From: Edaphobacter sp. 4G125 | GTDB taxonomy: Bacteria; Acidobacteriota; Terriglobia; Terriglobales; Acidobacteriaceae | Direction: 5' to 3' | Assembly (NCBI RefSeq): GCF_014274685.1 | Contig: NZ_CP060393.1 | Location: forward strand, 3,469,501 to 3,533,500 | DNA length: 64,000 nucleotides | Shown here: piece after piece, positions 43,822-52,019 of the stretch | How positions within the stretch are numbered: position 1 is the stretch's first letter | How the letters are laid out: every line of letters starts with the position of its first letter | Translations under genes and position numbers: made by a program | The notes under the pieces: model-generated | Database searches by the model: none | Told to the model about the DNA's origin: nothing | Seen by the model: only the letters and a program-made list of their open reading frames with translations

Positions 43822-44538
43822 ATGGCAGGATTCGCAGTTGTAATGACATTCCTAATGTGGGGATTCATTCTCACGATCGTTAGCATCGTTCTTTCGATCA
43901 GTCTATTTTGGTTTGCAAAGCGCTCTTTCCCGGATCCAACCTATGCTGCCAAACGCTATCGCACATTTAATGCCGCCGCGCCATTTCTAGCTCTAGGATG
44001 GCTGGTCGCGACACTGATCCTACACACGTTCATCTCGAATCACCTCGCTCATCAAAGCGTTGGCTACAGCCCTGACCCCTACGTCACTCTACCGAACGGC
44101 TATGTGGTAGGGAGTCTGAACACTTACTCTGGCTATGTTCATGCGCCGGGTGTGACCACGGATATTCCATGGATCGGGCGTGGCTATGTTCGTGGAATCA
44201 TTGACCTAGAGTTTCGCGATGGGCGGTTCATCGGCACTTATTTGGACAGCAAGTCACAGTTCCAGCCACAAGGCACTGATCACGTTAAAAACTTCGTGTT
44301 TGATACACGGGATCAGTCTATCCAGACCTCGGACACAAACACTACGGGTGACTTCACAAGTCAACAGAACAGCGTTCACCAAGATCAGAACTCATACTGG
44401 AATCTGTACGCTCGAAATCGTCATGGCTGGCCCGCGGTGGTCTTCTGGGTTATTTTGCTCGGAGGCTGGAGTGCTCTTGTCGCTGTTGTTCAGCAACTGA
44501 AGCCAGCGGGTTCTCTCTCGGATCAAGGCAGCATCTAG
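43822..44538 (+). CDS. Membrane protein of unknown function
   Basis: 238 residues, family not recognised. Two N-terminal transmembrane helices (residues 5-30 and 52-72), then a soluble middle region of about 130 residues with YGYVVGSLNTYSGYVHAPG-type beta strands and DTNTTGDFTSQQNSVHQDQN, and a C-terminal helix (VVFWVILLGGWSALVAVVQQL). The middle part would lie outside the membrane. GTG 43819 directly precedes ATG 43822; the ATG is used. The gene is divergent from the LuxR-type gene and shares its repeat-rich control region, so it may be in the same regulon. Confidence 0.65.
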   Translation: MAGFAVVMTFLMWGFILTIVSIVLSISLFWFAKRSFPDPTYAAKRYRTFNAAAPFLALGWLVATLILHTFISNHLAHQSVGYSPDPYVTLPNGYVVGSLNTYSGYVHAPGVTTDIPWIGRGYVRGIIDLEFRDGRFIGTYLDSKSQFQPQGTDHVKNFVFDTRDQSIQTSDTNTTGDFTSQQNSVHQDQNSYWNLYARNRHGWPAVVFWVILLGGWSALVAVVQQLKPAGSLSDQGSI

Positions 44539-45019
44539 GCTAGTGCAGTTTCCCTACTCAAGTGCATCGCGGATTCGAACGTTTTGTACCGATAAACGCC
44601 GTTATGGTCAGAAACGGAGTTTCTCGAAATCAGTGCGGCAGGTAAGCCTTGGAGATGCCGAGGAGTGAGACATTCGTGCGAAACACGAATCCTGTCTCTC
44701 CATCTTGCGTCGATCCAGGCAAACGTCCACGTACCCGGCATTCTGATTCTGAACGACTCCGAGCACAATCGAGGAGGAGTCGAAGAGGAAGAATCCCTGT
44801 AGTTTCGGGTGCCGATTTCGCATAGAGATGACGATTGTCGATATACCCCGGATAGCTCGATGTTATGGACCGGTGAGGCCATCGGCTGTCTCATTGCAAC
44901 AGCTTTTCTCCTCGTCACAAATCTTCAGAAATTCATGGCGAGGGCTCAGACACGTCTCTTGCCGTCGGAGTAGCATGAGAGGAATTTCGCACTTGTTTTG
45001 CGATAAAGGAGAATCTTCT
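44539..45019. other. Intergenic stretch, no convincing gene
   Basis: About 480 bases. Minus-strand frames at 44535-44918 and 44608-44823 overlap in different phases, and each gives a short protein-like run (for example FDSSSIVLGVVQNQNAGYVDV) that then breaks off. This may be a decayed gene but no family can be named. No tRNA-like or repeat structure was seen. Confidence 0.35.
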
Positions 45020-45385
45020 ATGGCTCAACCCTTCGTTCATCTTGAGCTCAATACCCCCGATCTTGCCAAAGCCAAAGACTTTTATGGCCAGCTCTGCGGC
45101 TGGACCTTTGAGGACTTCCCGATGGGGCCGCCTGCCGGAACCTACTCAATCTTCAAACCATCGGAAGGCCCCGGTGGTGGCATCTTCAGCATGCCCGGAG
45201 CTCCAACCGCATGGCTCCCCTACATTGGCGTCGAGAACCTGAAGGCCTCCACCGATAAAGCTGCTTCTCTCGGAGCACAGGTCATCATGCGCCAGCAGGA
45301 AGTGCCCGGCATGGGCTGGTTCTCCATCCTGGTGGATCCCACCGGAGCCTCAATCGCCCTCTGGGAAGCCGCTAAAAAATCCTGA
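45020..45385 (+). CDS. VOC-family (glyoxalase/bleomycin resistance-like) protein
   Basis: 121 residues, starting MAQPFVHLELNTPDLAKAKDFYGQLCGW, the betaalphabetabetabeta unit of vicinal oxygen chelate proteins; ending VDPTGASIALWE. One module repeats with IGVENLKASTDKAASLGAQV. The metal ligands His (FVHLEL) and Glu/His positions are partly conserved. VOC enzymes include glyoxalase I, dioxygenases and resistance proteins; this short single-repeat pair form (SnoaL/CgaP-like) is common in soil bacteria. The start at 45020 follows AAAGGAGAATC; the upstream frame is not supported. Monocistronic, followed by a terminator hairpin. Confidence 0.88.
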   Translation: MAQPFVHLELNTPDLAKAKDFYGQLCGWTFEDFPMGPPAGTYSIFKPSEGPGGGIFSMPGAPTAWLPYIGVENLKASTDKAASLGAQVIMRQQEVPGMGWFSILVDPTGASIALWEAAKKS

Positions 45386-45501
45386 ATTCGATTCTGTCAA
45401 GTGCCAAATCGATCTAACTCACACAAAGCAAAGAGAATGTACTTTGCAAAACATCTATAGGCCAATCGCTATACTGTATAGAAAGTAAGAAAAATGAAAT
45501 G

Positions 45502-45539
45502 GAGCCCTGACGCCACAGTGTGGTCAGGGCTCATTTCGT
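45502..45539. terminator. Bidirectional terminator between VOC gene and pil/gsp operon
   Basis: GAGCCCTGAC (45502-45511) and GTCAGGGCTC (45523-45532) form a perfect 10-bp stem. The right side has ATTTCG; the left side, read on the minus strand, has CATTTCATTTTTC. It lies between the convergent VOC gene and the pseudopilin gene. Confidence 0.75.
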
Positions 45540-45629
45540 TGCATATTGTTTCTGTAATAGGTTACACGCCAAGTCCAAAGCTAAGCACATATAAAATGAA
45601 TACTTTACACGATATATGGCAGGGGGAGG

Positions 45630-46547
45630 CTAGTGAGAGCTGGAGGGATTGGAACTTCCCATAGAGGAACCCGGTGATGAATTCAGTCCCGGGAGACTAG
45701 AACCAGAACCAAACCCTGAACTGGAACCGGAAGACCCCGAACCAAACCCTGAGCTGGAACCACCACCCAACAAAGCTGCCTTGGCCTTCAGCTGCTCAAT
45801 CCGAGGATCGTAGATAAACTCCCACGTCTGGTAAGTCGTCTGTTCATTCAGGACCGAAATTGAGTCCCCCGACCTCGAGCTTCCAACGCCGACGATAGGC
45901 GCACCACCACCAGTAAAGCTTGTCGCCGATTGGCTGCTGATCCCACCCGAAGAGCTGGACGAACCGGAGTTAACCGTCGCTCCCGAACCAGGACCGGTGC
46001 CAGAACCCGGGCTAAGACCAGCCCCCCCCAGGCTAAAGCCAGGCGAGGAGCTCCCAAGACTCGACGTTCCTCCCAAGGACGATCCCGTGGGAGAACTGCC
46101 ATTGACCGTCGATCCAGGCTGCGAGGAGGCCATCGAAGCGGCACTTCCTAATCCTCCACCGCTCCCGGGCAATCCTGTCAGCGGCTGGCCAAAGAAGCCC
46201 TTGACGGTCGTCTTCGCCTCGCCAATGTGGATCAGGCGCCAGTCCGCCTTGCCCGTCATCGGGTCTTCATATTTTCGGCGCAGGAAACGAATATTGCTCG
46301 TCTTCTCAAGCTGGTCCATCGTTCCGGGGTATCGCCCGAACTTGAGGTAGTAACGCCGGATGGCGCCGACATACTCATTGCCGCGATGAATCGCCTCTAC
46401 CTCGCGCTCGCGCCGAAGCTCACGCGCGACCTTCGGAGCAGCGATACTCAGCGCAAGCATTACTAGAAAGACCAGTACGATTACGCCAACGAGCATAAAG
46501 CCCTGCTCGCCCTCGCGTGTCGTGTGATTCTCTCTGGTTTGTTGCAT
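45630..46547 (-). CDS. GspG-like pseudopilin with Gly/Ser-rich tail
   Basis: 305 residues, a component of the pilus or type II secretion fibre. From ATG 46547 the sequence has the class III leader ending EGEQG, cut before Phe17, then FMLVGVIVLVFLVMLALSIA as the hydrophobic stalk. The fifth mature residue is Gly where pilins have Glu. The globular part keeps GspG marks: YYLKFGRYPGTMDQLEKT and YEDPMTGKADWRL. Residues about 125-220 and the last 45 are low-complexity Gly/Ser tracts, coding for 33-base tandem repeats near 45702-45757. A GspG of normal size has about 140 residues. The four-base upstream overlap in the track-like frame reflects a TTG start that is less likely. Confidence 0.78.
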   Translation of the reverse strand: MQQTRENHTTREGEQGFMLVGVIVLVFLVMLALSIAAPKVARELRREREVEAIHRGNEYVGAIRRYYLKFGRYPGTMDQLEKTSNIRFLRRKYEDPMTGKADWRLIHIGEAKTTVKGFFGQPLTGLPGSGGGLGSAASMASSQPGSTVNGSSPTGSSLGGTSSLGSSSPGFSLGGAGLSPGSGTGPGSGATVNSGSSSSSGGISSQSATSFTGGGAPIVGVGSSRSGDSISVLNEQTTYQTWEFIYDPRIEQLKAKAALLGGGSSSGFGSGSSGSSSGFGSGSSLPGLNSSPGSSMGSSNPSSSH

Positions 46548-46555
46548 CCTCCACC

Positions 46556-47146
46556 TCAATGCGCAATCAGCGGAAGCGTCTGCCGGTTGTTGTTCGTCAT
46601 GTCTTCAACCTGCACGGAGTTCGCAGACACCGACAGGATGCGATAACGCCTCTGTACGATGTCTCCATCAGCAGCCAGAAAGACATCGTCTCCATGCAGC
46701 AGAAACGCGCGCCGTTTACCCTGGGAGTTCATCTCCGTCCCGAAGAACTTCAGATCAATCGGAGGTGGGGGCGGGGGTCCAGAGGGAGGAGTAAAAACTG
46801 GCCCCGTCGGCTTGGGCCGCGCTGAAGCGACCGGCTTGGGAATCTCAATCGGTGCTGAAGCCAGAGAGAAGATGTTTCGTCCTGTACCGGAGTAGACCAG
46901 TTGCTCGGTCACCAGCATCGGTCCCATCTTCAGCGTCGGATCGAGCTGTGCAGCGGTGGTTCCCAGACTCTTTGCAGTGCCGCTGGTTAAACCTCTGTTC
47001 GTTGCAGGCGTAGTCGTGATCACCGGCTGTGCCGGACGAGAGGCAGAACCATTGTCTGAAAGCTGGTAATAGAGAATCCCCACCGCGACCAACACAAATA
47101 CGCCAACAGCTACGGCTTTCTTCTGAGTATCTGGGGTCAGCTTCAT
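46556..47146 (-). CDS. PilP/GspC-like inner-membrane pilus assembly protein
   Basis: 196 residues. One N-terminal transmembrane helix (AVAVGVFVLVAVGILYYQL), a flexible Thr/Ala linker, then GTGRNIFSLASAPIEIPKP, the RNIF signature seen in PilP and GspC homology regions, a proline-rich stretch (PPSGPPPPPPIDL), and a small beta domain (KFFGTEMNSQGKRRAFLLHGDDVFLAADGDIV...RYRILSVSANSVQVEDM), which corresponds to the HR domain that contacts the secretin. The gene sits in the expected place after pilO. Its start overlaps the pilO stop by four bases. Family assignment rests on position and the RNIF/HR pattern. Confidence 0.7.
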   Translation of the reverse strand: MKLTPDTQKKAVAVGVFVLVAVGILYYQLSDNGSASRPAQPVITTTPATNRGLTSGTAKSLGTTAAQLDPTLKMGPMLVTEQLVYSGTGRNIFSLASAPIEIPKPVASARPKPTGPVFTPPSGPPPPPPIDLKFFGTEMNSQGKRRAFLLHGDDVFLAADGDIVQRRYRILSVSANSVQVEDMTNNNRQTLPLIAH

Positions 47147-47802
47147 CGCGCCATACTCCTCTCAGCATCAGTACCCACGGAATCGCCCGCCTTCTGCGGT
47201 ACAGCCGCACCTTTCGCGGGCCGCAGATACGTCGTGAGGCGCAGACGTAGACCAACCATGCCACTCTGCTGGCCAGTCAGTGTTACCCCCGTGATCAGGA
47301 AGAACATCTTGTCTCGCTCCAGCGAGTTGATAAATAGAACCAGCGGACGGTAGTCGCCATTAAGGCTCGCGTCCATGCGGACCTCGGTCAGCGCACCGCT
47401 CGTACCTTCAAGGACTGGCGAGTCAGCATACTGCACCCGCGTCAGCTTGACTCCCTGCTTCTTCGTCAACACGCCGAGCTCGGCTAAAACCTCGGAGTAT
47501 GCAACTGGCAAACGCTTGGCATAGAACTGATCAGCATCCGCCGTCGCAGCAGTAACTTTGTCATCCAAGCCTTCTAACGGCTTCTTGGCAATCTCGGCGG
47601 CTTTCATCGCGACAGTCTGGCGCTCCAGTGCGGCGTCGTCCTGGCTATGAGCCGTTCTCCAGGTGAAGGCCATCTGGGCCAGGAGGTAAAGGTTCACCAG
47701 CACGAGCAGCGCAACCGCAGCGTAGTACAGATTCAGCCGCGTCATCAGCGTACGCGCTCGCTCCACGAACCCCTGAGTACGTTCCATGACGGCAGAGCTC
47801 AT
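47143..47802 (-). CDS. pilO: PilO-like inner-membrane assembly protein
   Basis: 219 residues. A single N-terminal membrane helix (YYAAVALLVLVNLYLLAQMAF) is followed by a coiled-coil part and a small ferredoxin-like domain (ADQFYAKRLPVAYSEVLAELGVLTKKQGVKLTRVQY, then YRPLVLFINSLERDKMFFLITGVTL), the layout of PilO/GspM. It dimerises with PilN on the periplasmic side and links the platform to PilP. The start overlaps pilN by four bases and its own end overlaps the pilP-like gene by four, showing translational coupling through the operon. Confidence 0.85.
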   Translation of the reverse strand: MSSAVMERTQGFVERARTLMTRLNLYYAAVALLVLVNLYLLAQMAFTWRTAHSQDDAALERQTVAMKAAEIAKKPLEGLDDKVTAATADADQFYAKRLPVAYSEVLAELGVLTKKQGVKLTRVQYADSPVLEGTSGALTEVRMDASLNGDYRPLVLFINSLERDKMFFLITGVTLTGQQSGMVGLRLRLTTYLRPAKGAAVPQKAGDSVGTDAERSMAR

Positions 47803-48545
47803 CGCGGCACCCCCATCAATGGACGTTGTGCAGGAGGAGCAGACTTAGCTCCCCTGGCCCGTCTCGAAACCTTGGATGGAGTGGGCAGCTCCGACTGCTG
47901 TTCTTTTGGAGCTTCCTCTATGGAAGCCTTCTGCGCCTTCTTCTCTGCAGGCTCTGGAAGTGGATTGTAGCCACTAAAGATTTCAAACTCCACGGACCCG
48001 GGGGTCAGAGATGGAGCGCCAGAGCCACGGCCCTCCTGCATTTGCGCGGCCTCTCCGGCAAGGCGTGGAGTTATAAAACGCTGCGATTTTTCGAGATTTC
48101 GGACCAGCTCAACCGCGCGATCACGCTCTCCGCTCACGCGTAGTCGAATATTAACCTCGCCTGATTTATTCGTTGTCGGCTCGATACTGGTGACCTGGAC
48201 TCCGGCAGGAAGCACACGCTCCAGGTCCATCATTACGGCCGTCCAACTAAAGCTTTTTTGGGCGAATAATGCATTGAGAAACTGGCTGCGCTCGAGCACA
48301 GCCATGTTCTGCGGCTGCCGCATCCGAGCCTCGTTGCGCTGCCGCTCCTGCTGATACTGTAGCGTTCTGGATTGAAGCGCATTCATCTGCGCTTCGTTGG
48401 CGCGGGCCTTCGCGCTCAACGAGTGCAGCGCGATCCCCAACACCAACGCCAACAACACAAGCGCTACGATGGCGATGCGTAGCTTCGCATAAAGCGGACG
48501 CAGTTCAACGAATGGACGGGTTGCCAGATTAACGGAGATACGCAT
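47799..48545 (-). CDS. pilN: PilN-like inner-membrane assembly protein
   Basis: 248 residues. The N-terminal VNLATRPF is the PilN signature contacting PilM (the INLLPWR-type peptide); a helix follows (LRIAIVALVLLALVLGIALHSL), then a coiled coil (RANEAQMNALQSRTLQYQQERQRNEARM) and a ferredoxin-like domain (WTAVMMDLERVLPAGVQVTSIEP...IRLRVSGERDRAVELVRNLEKS). The C-terminal 60 residues are a long charged/Pro-rich extension. The gene overlaps pilM by one base and pilO by four. Confidence 0.88.
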   Translation of the reverse strand: MRISVNLATRPFVELRPLYAKLRIAIVALVLLALVLGIALHSLSAKARANEAQMNALQSRTLQYQQERQRNEARMRQPQNMAVLERSQFLNALFAQKSFSWTAVMMDLERVLPAGVQVTSIEPTTNKSGEVNIRLRVSGERDRAVELVRNLEKSQRFITPRLAGEAAQMQEGRGSGAPSLTPGSVEFEIFSGYNPLPEPAEKKAQKASIEEAPKEQQSELPTPSKVSRRARGAKSAPPAQRPLMGVPR

Positions 48546-49567
48546 CAGTCTTTCAACGCTCCCCTTACACCAGCCAGCCAGCTAAGCTGGACACGTGCTG
48601 TTGCGGCGGACACAGCAATCGACTCCGCCTTCACAAGCTCTCTAACTTCGGGTCTCTCAAAGCCATTCTCCTCCAGAATGGCCTTCAGCCCTTCGGCTCC
48701 GAGTGGCCCTGCGGAGAAGATCACTTCCGGGGCATGGCCAAGATTGTCTTCAAAGTAGGCCGTGGCTACGCTCACTGTCTGCGCGATCTCGCGGCCGGTC
48801 ATTGCAGCCTCCACAGAAGCCAGCACTCTGGCCTGCATGGTGGATTCATATCCAACACCGCTTCGCAGCTCCTGCCCGCCTGCCTCGCCACTAGCGGCAA
48901 CTTCATTCTCCAGCTCAAGCGAACGATGTAACAGAAGTACTCCGGCACGCACAATCGCAGTCGTGATTCCTCCCTGCCCTGCATTGACGACCAGAACCGC
49001 CGGCTGCTCCTCATCGAGTCCAGCCAGTGCAGCCAGCGTACTGGGCAGGACAGCTCCTACCTTGTATCCGGCCTCATCTACGATGCTTTCGTACTCCTCA
49101 AGAACCTCATGAGACATCGCCACGACAAGCACCCGCATGGAGTTCTTCTCGGTCGACATCACCTGATAACTGACAGCCGCATGATCGCTGTCAAACGGAA
49201 GCAACTTCTTTAGACGGAATCGGACCACCGCCAGCGCCTCAACGGGTTTTGTGGGCAGGGTGTCGAATTCCAGCAGCAGAACTCGAACCGCCGCATCAGG
49301 AACAACAATCGTCACATTACGATTTCTATCGCTGGCCCGACCAGCCACGGCATCGAGAACTTCGCGGAATCCGGTGACCACACTGGAACGATCAATAAAG
49401 TTTCCTGCCTTCAGGCCAATCGCAAGAGCGCCATTCGGCAACGAAACATGCGCAACCGCGCTGAGCACTGCTCTGGCATCTTCGGCTCTTGCGGCAACGA
49501 CACCTTCAGGCCTCAGTTCCACTGCCAGCCGGGGCCGTGAGCCCAGTGTTTTAGGAAAAATCTCCAT
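48545..49567 (-). CDS. pilM: PilM-like actin-fold assembly ATPase
   Basis: 340 residues. Cytoplasmic actin-like protein that binds the PilN tail and couples the pilus platform to the ATPase. It has the LAVELRPEGVVAARA start, NVTIVVPDAAVRVLLLEFDTLP, VRFRLKKLLPFDSDHAAVSYQ (a PilM-type SHS2-like part), and VLVVNAGQGGITTAIVRAGVLL as the phosphate-binding loop. PilM classically reads DIG in the first strand; here it is ELR, so nucleotide binding is less certain. It is the first gene of a five-gene overlapping series (pilM-pilN-pilO-pilP-like-pseudopilin). Confidence 0.85.
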   Translation of the reverse strand: MEIFPKTLGSRPRLAVELRPEGVVAARAEDARAVLSAVAHVSLPNGALAIGLKAGNFIDRSSVVTGFREVLDAVAGRASDRNRNVTIVVPDAAVRVLLLEFDTLPTKPVEALAVVRFRLKKLLPFDSDHAAVSYQVMSTEKNSMRVLVVAMSHEVLEEYESIVDEAGYKVGAVLPSTLAALAGLDEEQPAVLVVNAGQGGITTAIVRAGVLLLHRSLELENEVAASGEAGGQELRSGVGYESTMQARVLASVEAAMTGREIAQTVSVATAYFEDNLGHAPEVIFSAGPLGAEGLKAILEENGFERPEVRELVKAESIAVSAATARVQLSWLAGVRGALKD

Positions 49568-49598
49568 CCCGTCTCAGCTTATCCTGTTCCGTCTGAGA

Positions 49599-51233
49599 CT
49601 AACGTCCCGACTCAATGAAGGTGACCTTGTTGATCTCCTTGAGCGTCGTAATTCCCGCGCGAACCCGCTCCAGAGCCGAGTCACGCAGAAACGACATCCC
49701 CTTCTCGCGGGCCTTCTTGCGAATCTCGCTTCCTGGCTTCTTCGCCAGAAGCATCTCACGAATCTCATCGTCGAGTTCCAGCAGCTCGTGAATGGCCGAG
49801 CGGCCGCGATAGCCTGTTCCACCGCATTCGATACACCCTGCACCCTCACGGAAGGAGAAATCTCGCCATTCGTAGACATCCAGACCGCTGGCAATCAGCG
49901 TGGCATCATCGTATTGCACATCTCGAACGCAGAAATCGCAGATCTGCCGAACGAGCCGCTGCGCCAAAATGCAATTCAAAGCAGAGACAAAGTTGTAGGG
50001 TTCGACTCCCATGTTCAGAAAGCGTCCAAGGACGTCGACGACATTATTCGCGTGAACAGTGGTGAAGACGAGATGTCCGGTCAACGCTGAGTTGATCGCA
50101 ATCTGCGCTGTTTCAGCATCACGGATCTCACCCACGAGGATCTTGTCCGGATCGTGACGAAGGATCGAACGCAGCCCACGAGCGAAGGTCAAGCCCTTCT
50201 TCTCGTTCACAGGGATCTGCGTAATCCCGCGAATCTGGTACTCCACCGGATCTTCAATCGTGATGATCTTGTCTTCCTCGCTCTTAATCTCATTCAGAGC
50301 AGCGTAGAGGGTAGTGGTCTTACCGGAGCCAGTCGGCCCGGTCACCAGCACCATGCCATATGGCTCTTTGATATAGCGGCGGAAGCGCTCGAGATCGCGC
50401 TCAGCAAAACCCACAACATCGAGCGAGAGCTTTTTGAACTTCTCGCTCATCGACTCCTTATCGAGCACACGAAGTACGGCATTTTCACCATGCACCGTCG
50501 GCATGATGGATACGCGAAAGTCGATCAGTCTTCCCTTGTAGCGCACACGAAAGCGGCCGTCCTGCGGGACGCGGCGCTCGGCGATGTCAAGCTCGCTCAT
50601 AACCTTGATTCGGGAAAGGATCGTCTGGTGGTGCTCGCGTGCAATGGGAGCCATCGCCTGTTGCAACACCCCGTCAATACGATATTTGACCAGCAGCGAA
50701 TCATCGTAGGTTTCGAGGTGAATATCTGATGCGCGGCGTTCAAGAGCGGTAAAGATCGTCGTGTCCACCAGGCGGATGATCGGTGAAATATCATCTTCGC
50801 TTGTCAGCCGCTCGATGGAGATATTTTCATCGGGGTTCTCCTCGCTCGACAGGACATCGAAGGCGAGTCCCTCACTGGCCTCATCCAACACGCGCTGCGA
50901 CTGTTCGGTCTTCTTCAGAAGCTCGTTGATCTGCGAGAGCGTGGCCACTCGCGTAATCAGGCGCATTCCCAGCAAGCCCGAAATCTCGTCGAGTACCATC
51001 AGCTTCGATGGATCGGAGACAGCAATGGCCAAGCGCGTTCCTATCTGCTCCAGGGGAACAAAGTTGTAGCGAAACATCATGTCCACGGGGACGCGCTTGA
51101 AGAGATCGTGCTGGATTTTGAAGTTTTTCAGATCGACGAACTCGGAATGGTATCGCCGCGCCAGCAATTGTGCTCGCTCAAACTCGTCCATTCCCGGACT
51201 ACTCACCGGGATTGCCAGCGGAAGATTTCCCAT
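49599..51233 (-). CDS. pilB: GspE/PilB-type assembly ATPase
   Basis: 544 residues, hexameric ATPase that powers pilus extension or secretion. N-terminal MshEN-like domain (about 20-130), then catalytic domain with Asp-box RASDIHLETYDDSLLVKYRIDG, Walker A GPTGSGKTTTLYAALNEI from residue 299, Asp-box and Walker B (KILVGEIRDAETAQIA), His-box TTVHANNVVDVLGRFLNMGV, and a four-Cys zinc element CDFC...CIECGGTGYRGR that marks GspE/PilB rather than PilT. It is 31 bases upstream of pilM. No PilT retraction ATPase is near. Confidence 0.95.
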   Translation of the reverse strand: MGNLPLAIPVSSPGMDEFERAQLLARRYHSEFVDLKNFKIQHDLFKRVPVDMMFRYNFVPLEQIGTRLAIAVSDPSKLMVLDEISGLLGMRLITRVATLSQINELLKKTEQSQRVLDEASEGLAFDVLSSEENPDENISIERLTSEDDISPIIRLVDTTIFTALERRASDIHLETYDDSLLVKYRIDGVLQQAMAPIAREHHQTILSRIKVMSELDIAERRVPQDGRFRVRYKGRLIDFRVSIMPTVHGENAVLRVLDKESMSEKFKKLSLDVVGFAERDLERFRRYIKEPYGMVLVTGPTGSGKTTTLYAALNEIKSEEDKIITIEDPVEYQIRGITQIPVNEKKGLTFARGLRSILRHDPDKILVGEIRDAETAQIAINSALTGHLVFTTVHANNVVDVLGRFLNMGVEPYNFVSALNCILAQRLVRQICDFCVRDVQYDDATLIASGLDVYEWRDFSFREGAGCIECGGTGYRGRSAIHELLELDDEIREMLLAKKPGSEIRKKAREKGMSFLRDSALERVRAGITTLKEINKVTFIESGR

Positions 51234-51458
51234 ACCCGTAAGACTCCTATGCTACCCAACCGTTACCTTTTGCAAAATCCAGGCAGCCTGGAGACAACCT
51301 CAAACCTAACGATCGCAACAAATTATCGAATCAAGATCCCATCTTTGCGTCAAGGGCCTGCTTTTAGACAGATCCAGACAGATTTCATCGTACTATTTGA
51401 CACCTGCAGTTTTGGGAAATTCGGGTCCTGAAAATTTATATCTCTGGAGGGCTTCACG

Positions 51459-52019
51459 ATGAGCGACGCCGCGACTCCTCTTACCGATTTCGCGCACCGC
51501 ACGGTCAATTGGTCAATCTTTCTCAGTATCCTGCTCATTCTGGCAGGTTTCTTCACACTCCTGCTCCCATTCATTGGGGGAATCGGCCTGACGATCTTCG
51601 TTGGGTGGGCCCTGATTATCAGTGGCGTAGCGCACCTTGTCTTCGCCTGGAAAAGCCATACCACCGGCGGCAAGGTCTGGGAGTTCTTGGTTGGTCTGGC
51701 CTACCTCTTCGCCGGGATCTACCTCATCCTGCATCCAGTTGCCGGCCTGGCTTCCCTGACTCTACTGCTAGCCTTTTATCTCTTCTTTGAAGGGATCTTC
51801 GAGGTGATCGGCTATTTCCAGGTACGTCCCCGTCATGGGGCTGGATGGCTACTCGTGGATGGACTCATTACCCTTCTGCTCGCCTGGATGATCTGGCGTC
51901 ACTGGCCCTCAAGCTCTGTCTGGGCCATTGGCACCCTGGTCGGCATCAGTATGCTCTTCAGTGGCTTCTCGCGCCTCATGCTCTCGATGAGCGCAAAGCG
52001 CGTCCTGAAAGCATTTTAG
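51459..52019 (+). CDS. HdeD-like (DUF308) membrane protein
   Basis: 186 residues with six transmembrane helices (SIFLSILLILAGFFTLLLP, GLTIFVGWALIISGVAHLVFAW, EFLVGLAYLFAGIYLILHP, LTLLLAFYLFFEGIFEVIGYF, LLVDGLITLLLAWMIW, IGTLVGISMLFSGFSRL), the HdeD/DUF308 pattern of repeated two-helix units. E. coli HdeD helps survive acid; here the role is assumed. It runs opposite to the pil genes around it and is inserted between pilB and pilC. ATG 51459 has GGAGG upstream. The last four bases overlap the DUF2959 gene's stop on the other strand. Confidence 0.88.
   Translation: MSDAATPLTDFAHRTVNWSIFLSILLILAGFFTLLLPFIGGIGLTIFVGWALIISGVAHLVFAWKSHTTGGKVWEFLVGLAYLFAGIYLILHPVAGLASLTLLLAFYLFFEGIFEVIGYFQVRPRHGAGWLLVDGLITLLLAWMIWRHWPSSSVWAIGTLVGISMLFSGFSRLMLSMSAKRVLKAF

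Noticed and set aside
44549..44562. ACTCAAG half-site that could be part of a HAIR element
   Set aside because: No matching left arm at the required spacing and no heat-shock gene next to it.
44608..44823. Short minus-strand frame with a protein-like segment
   Set aside because: No ribosome-binding site, no recognisable family, and the protein-like run breaks off between frames; noted as possible remnant only.
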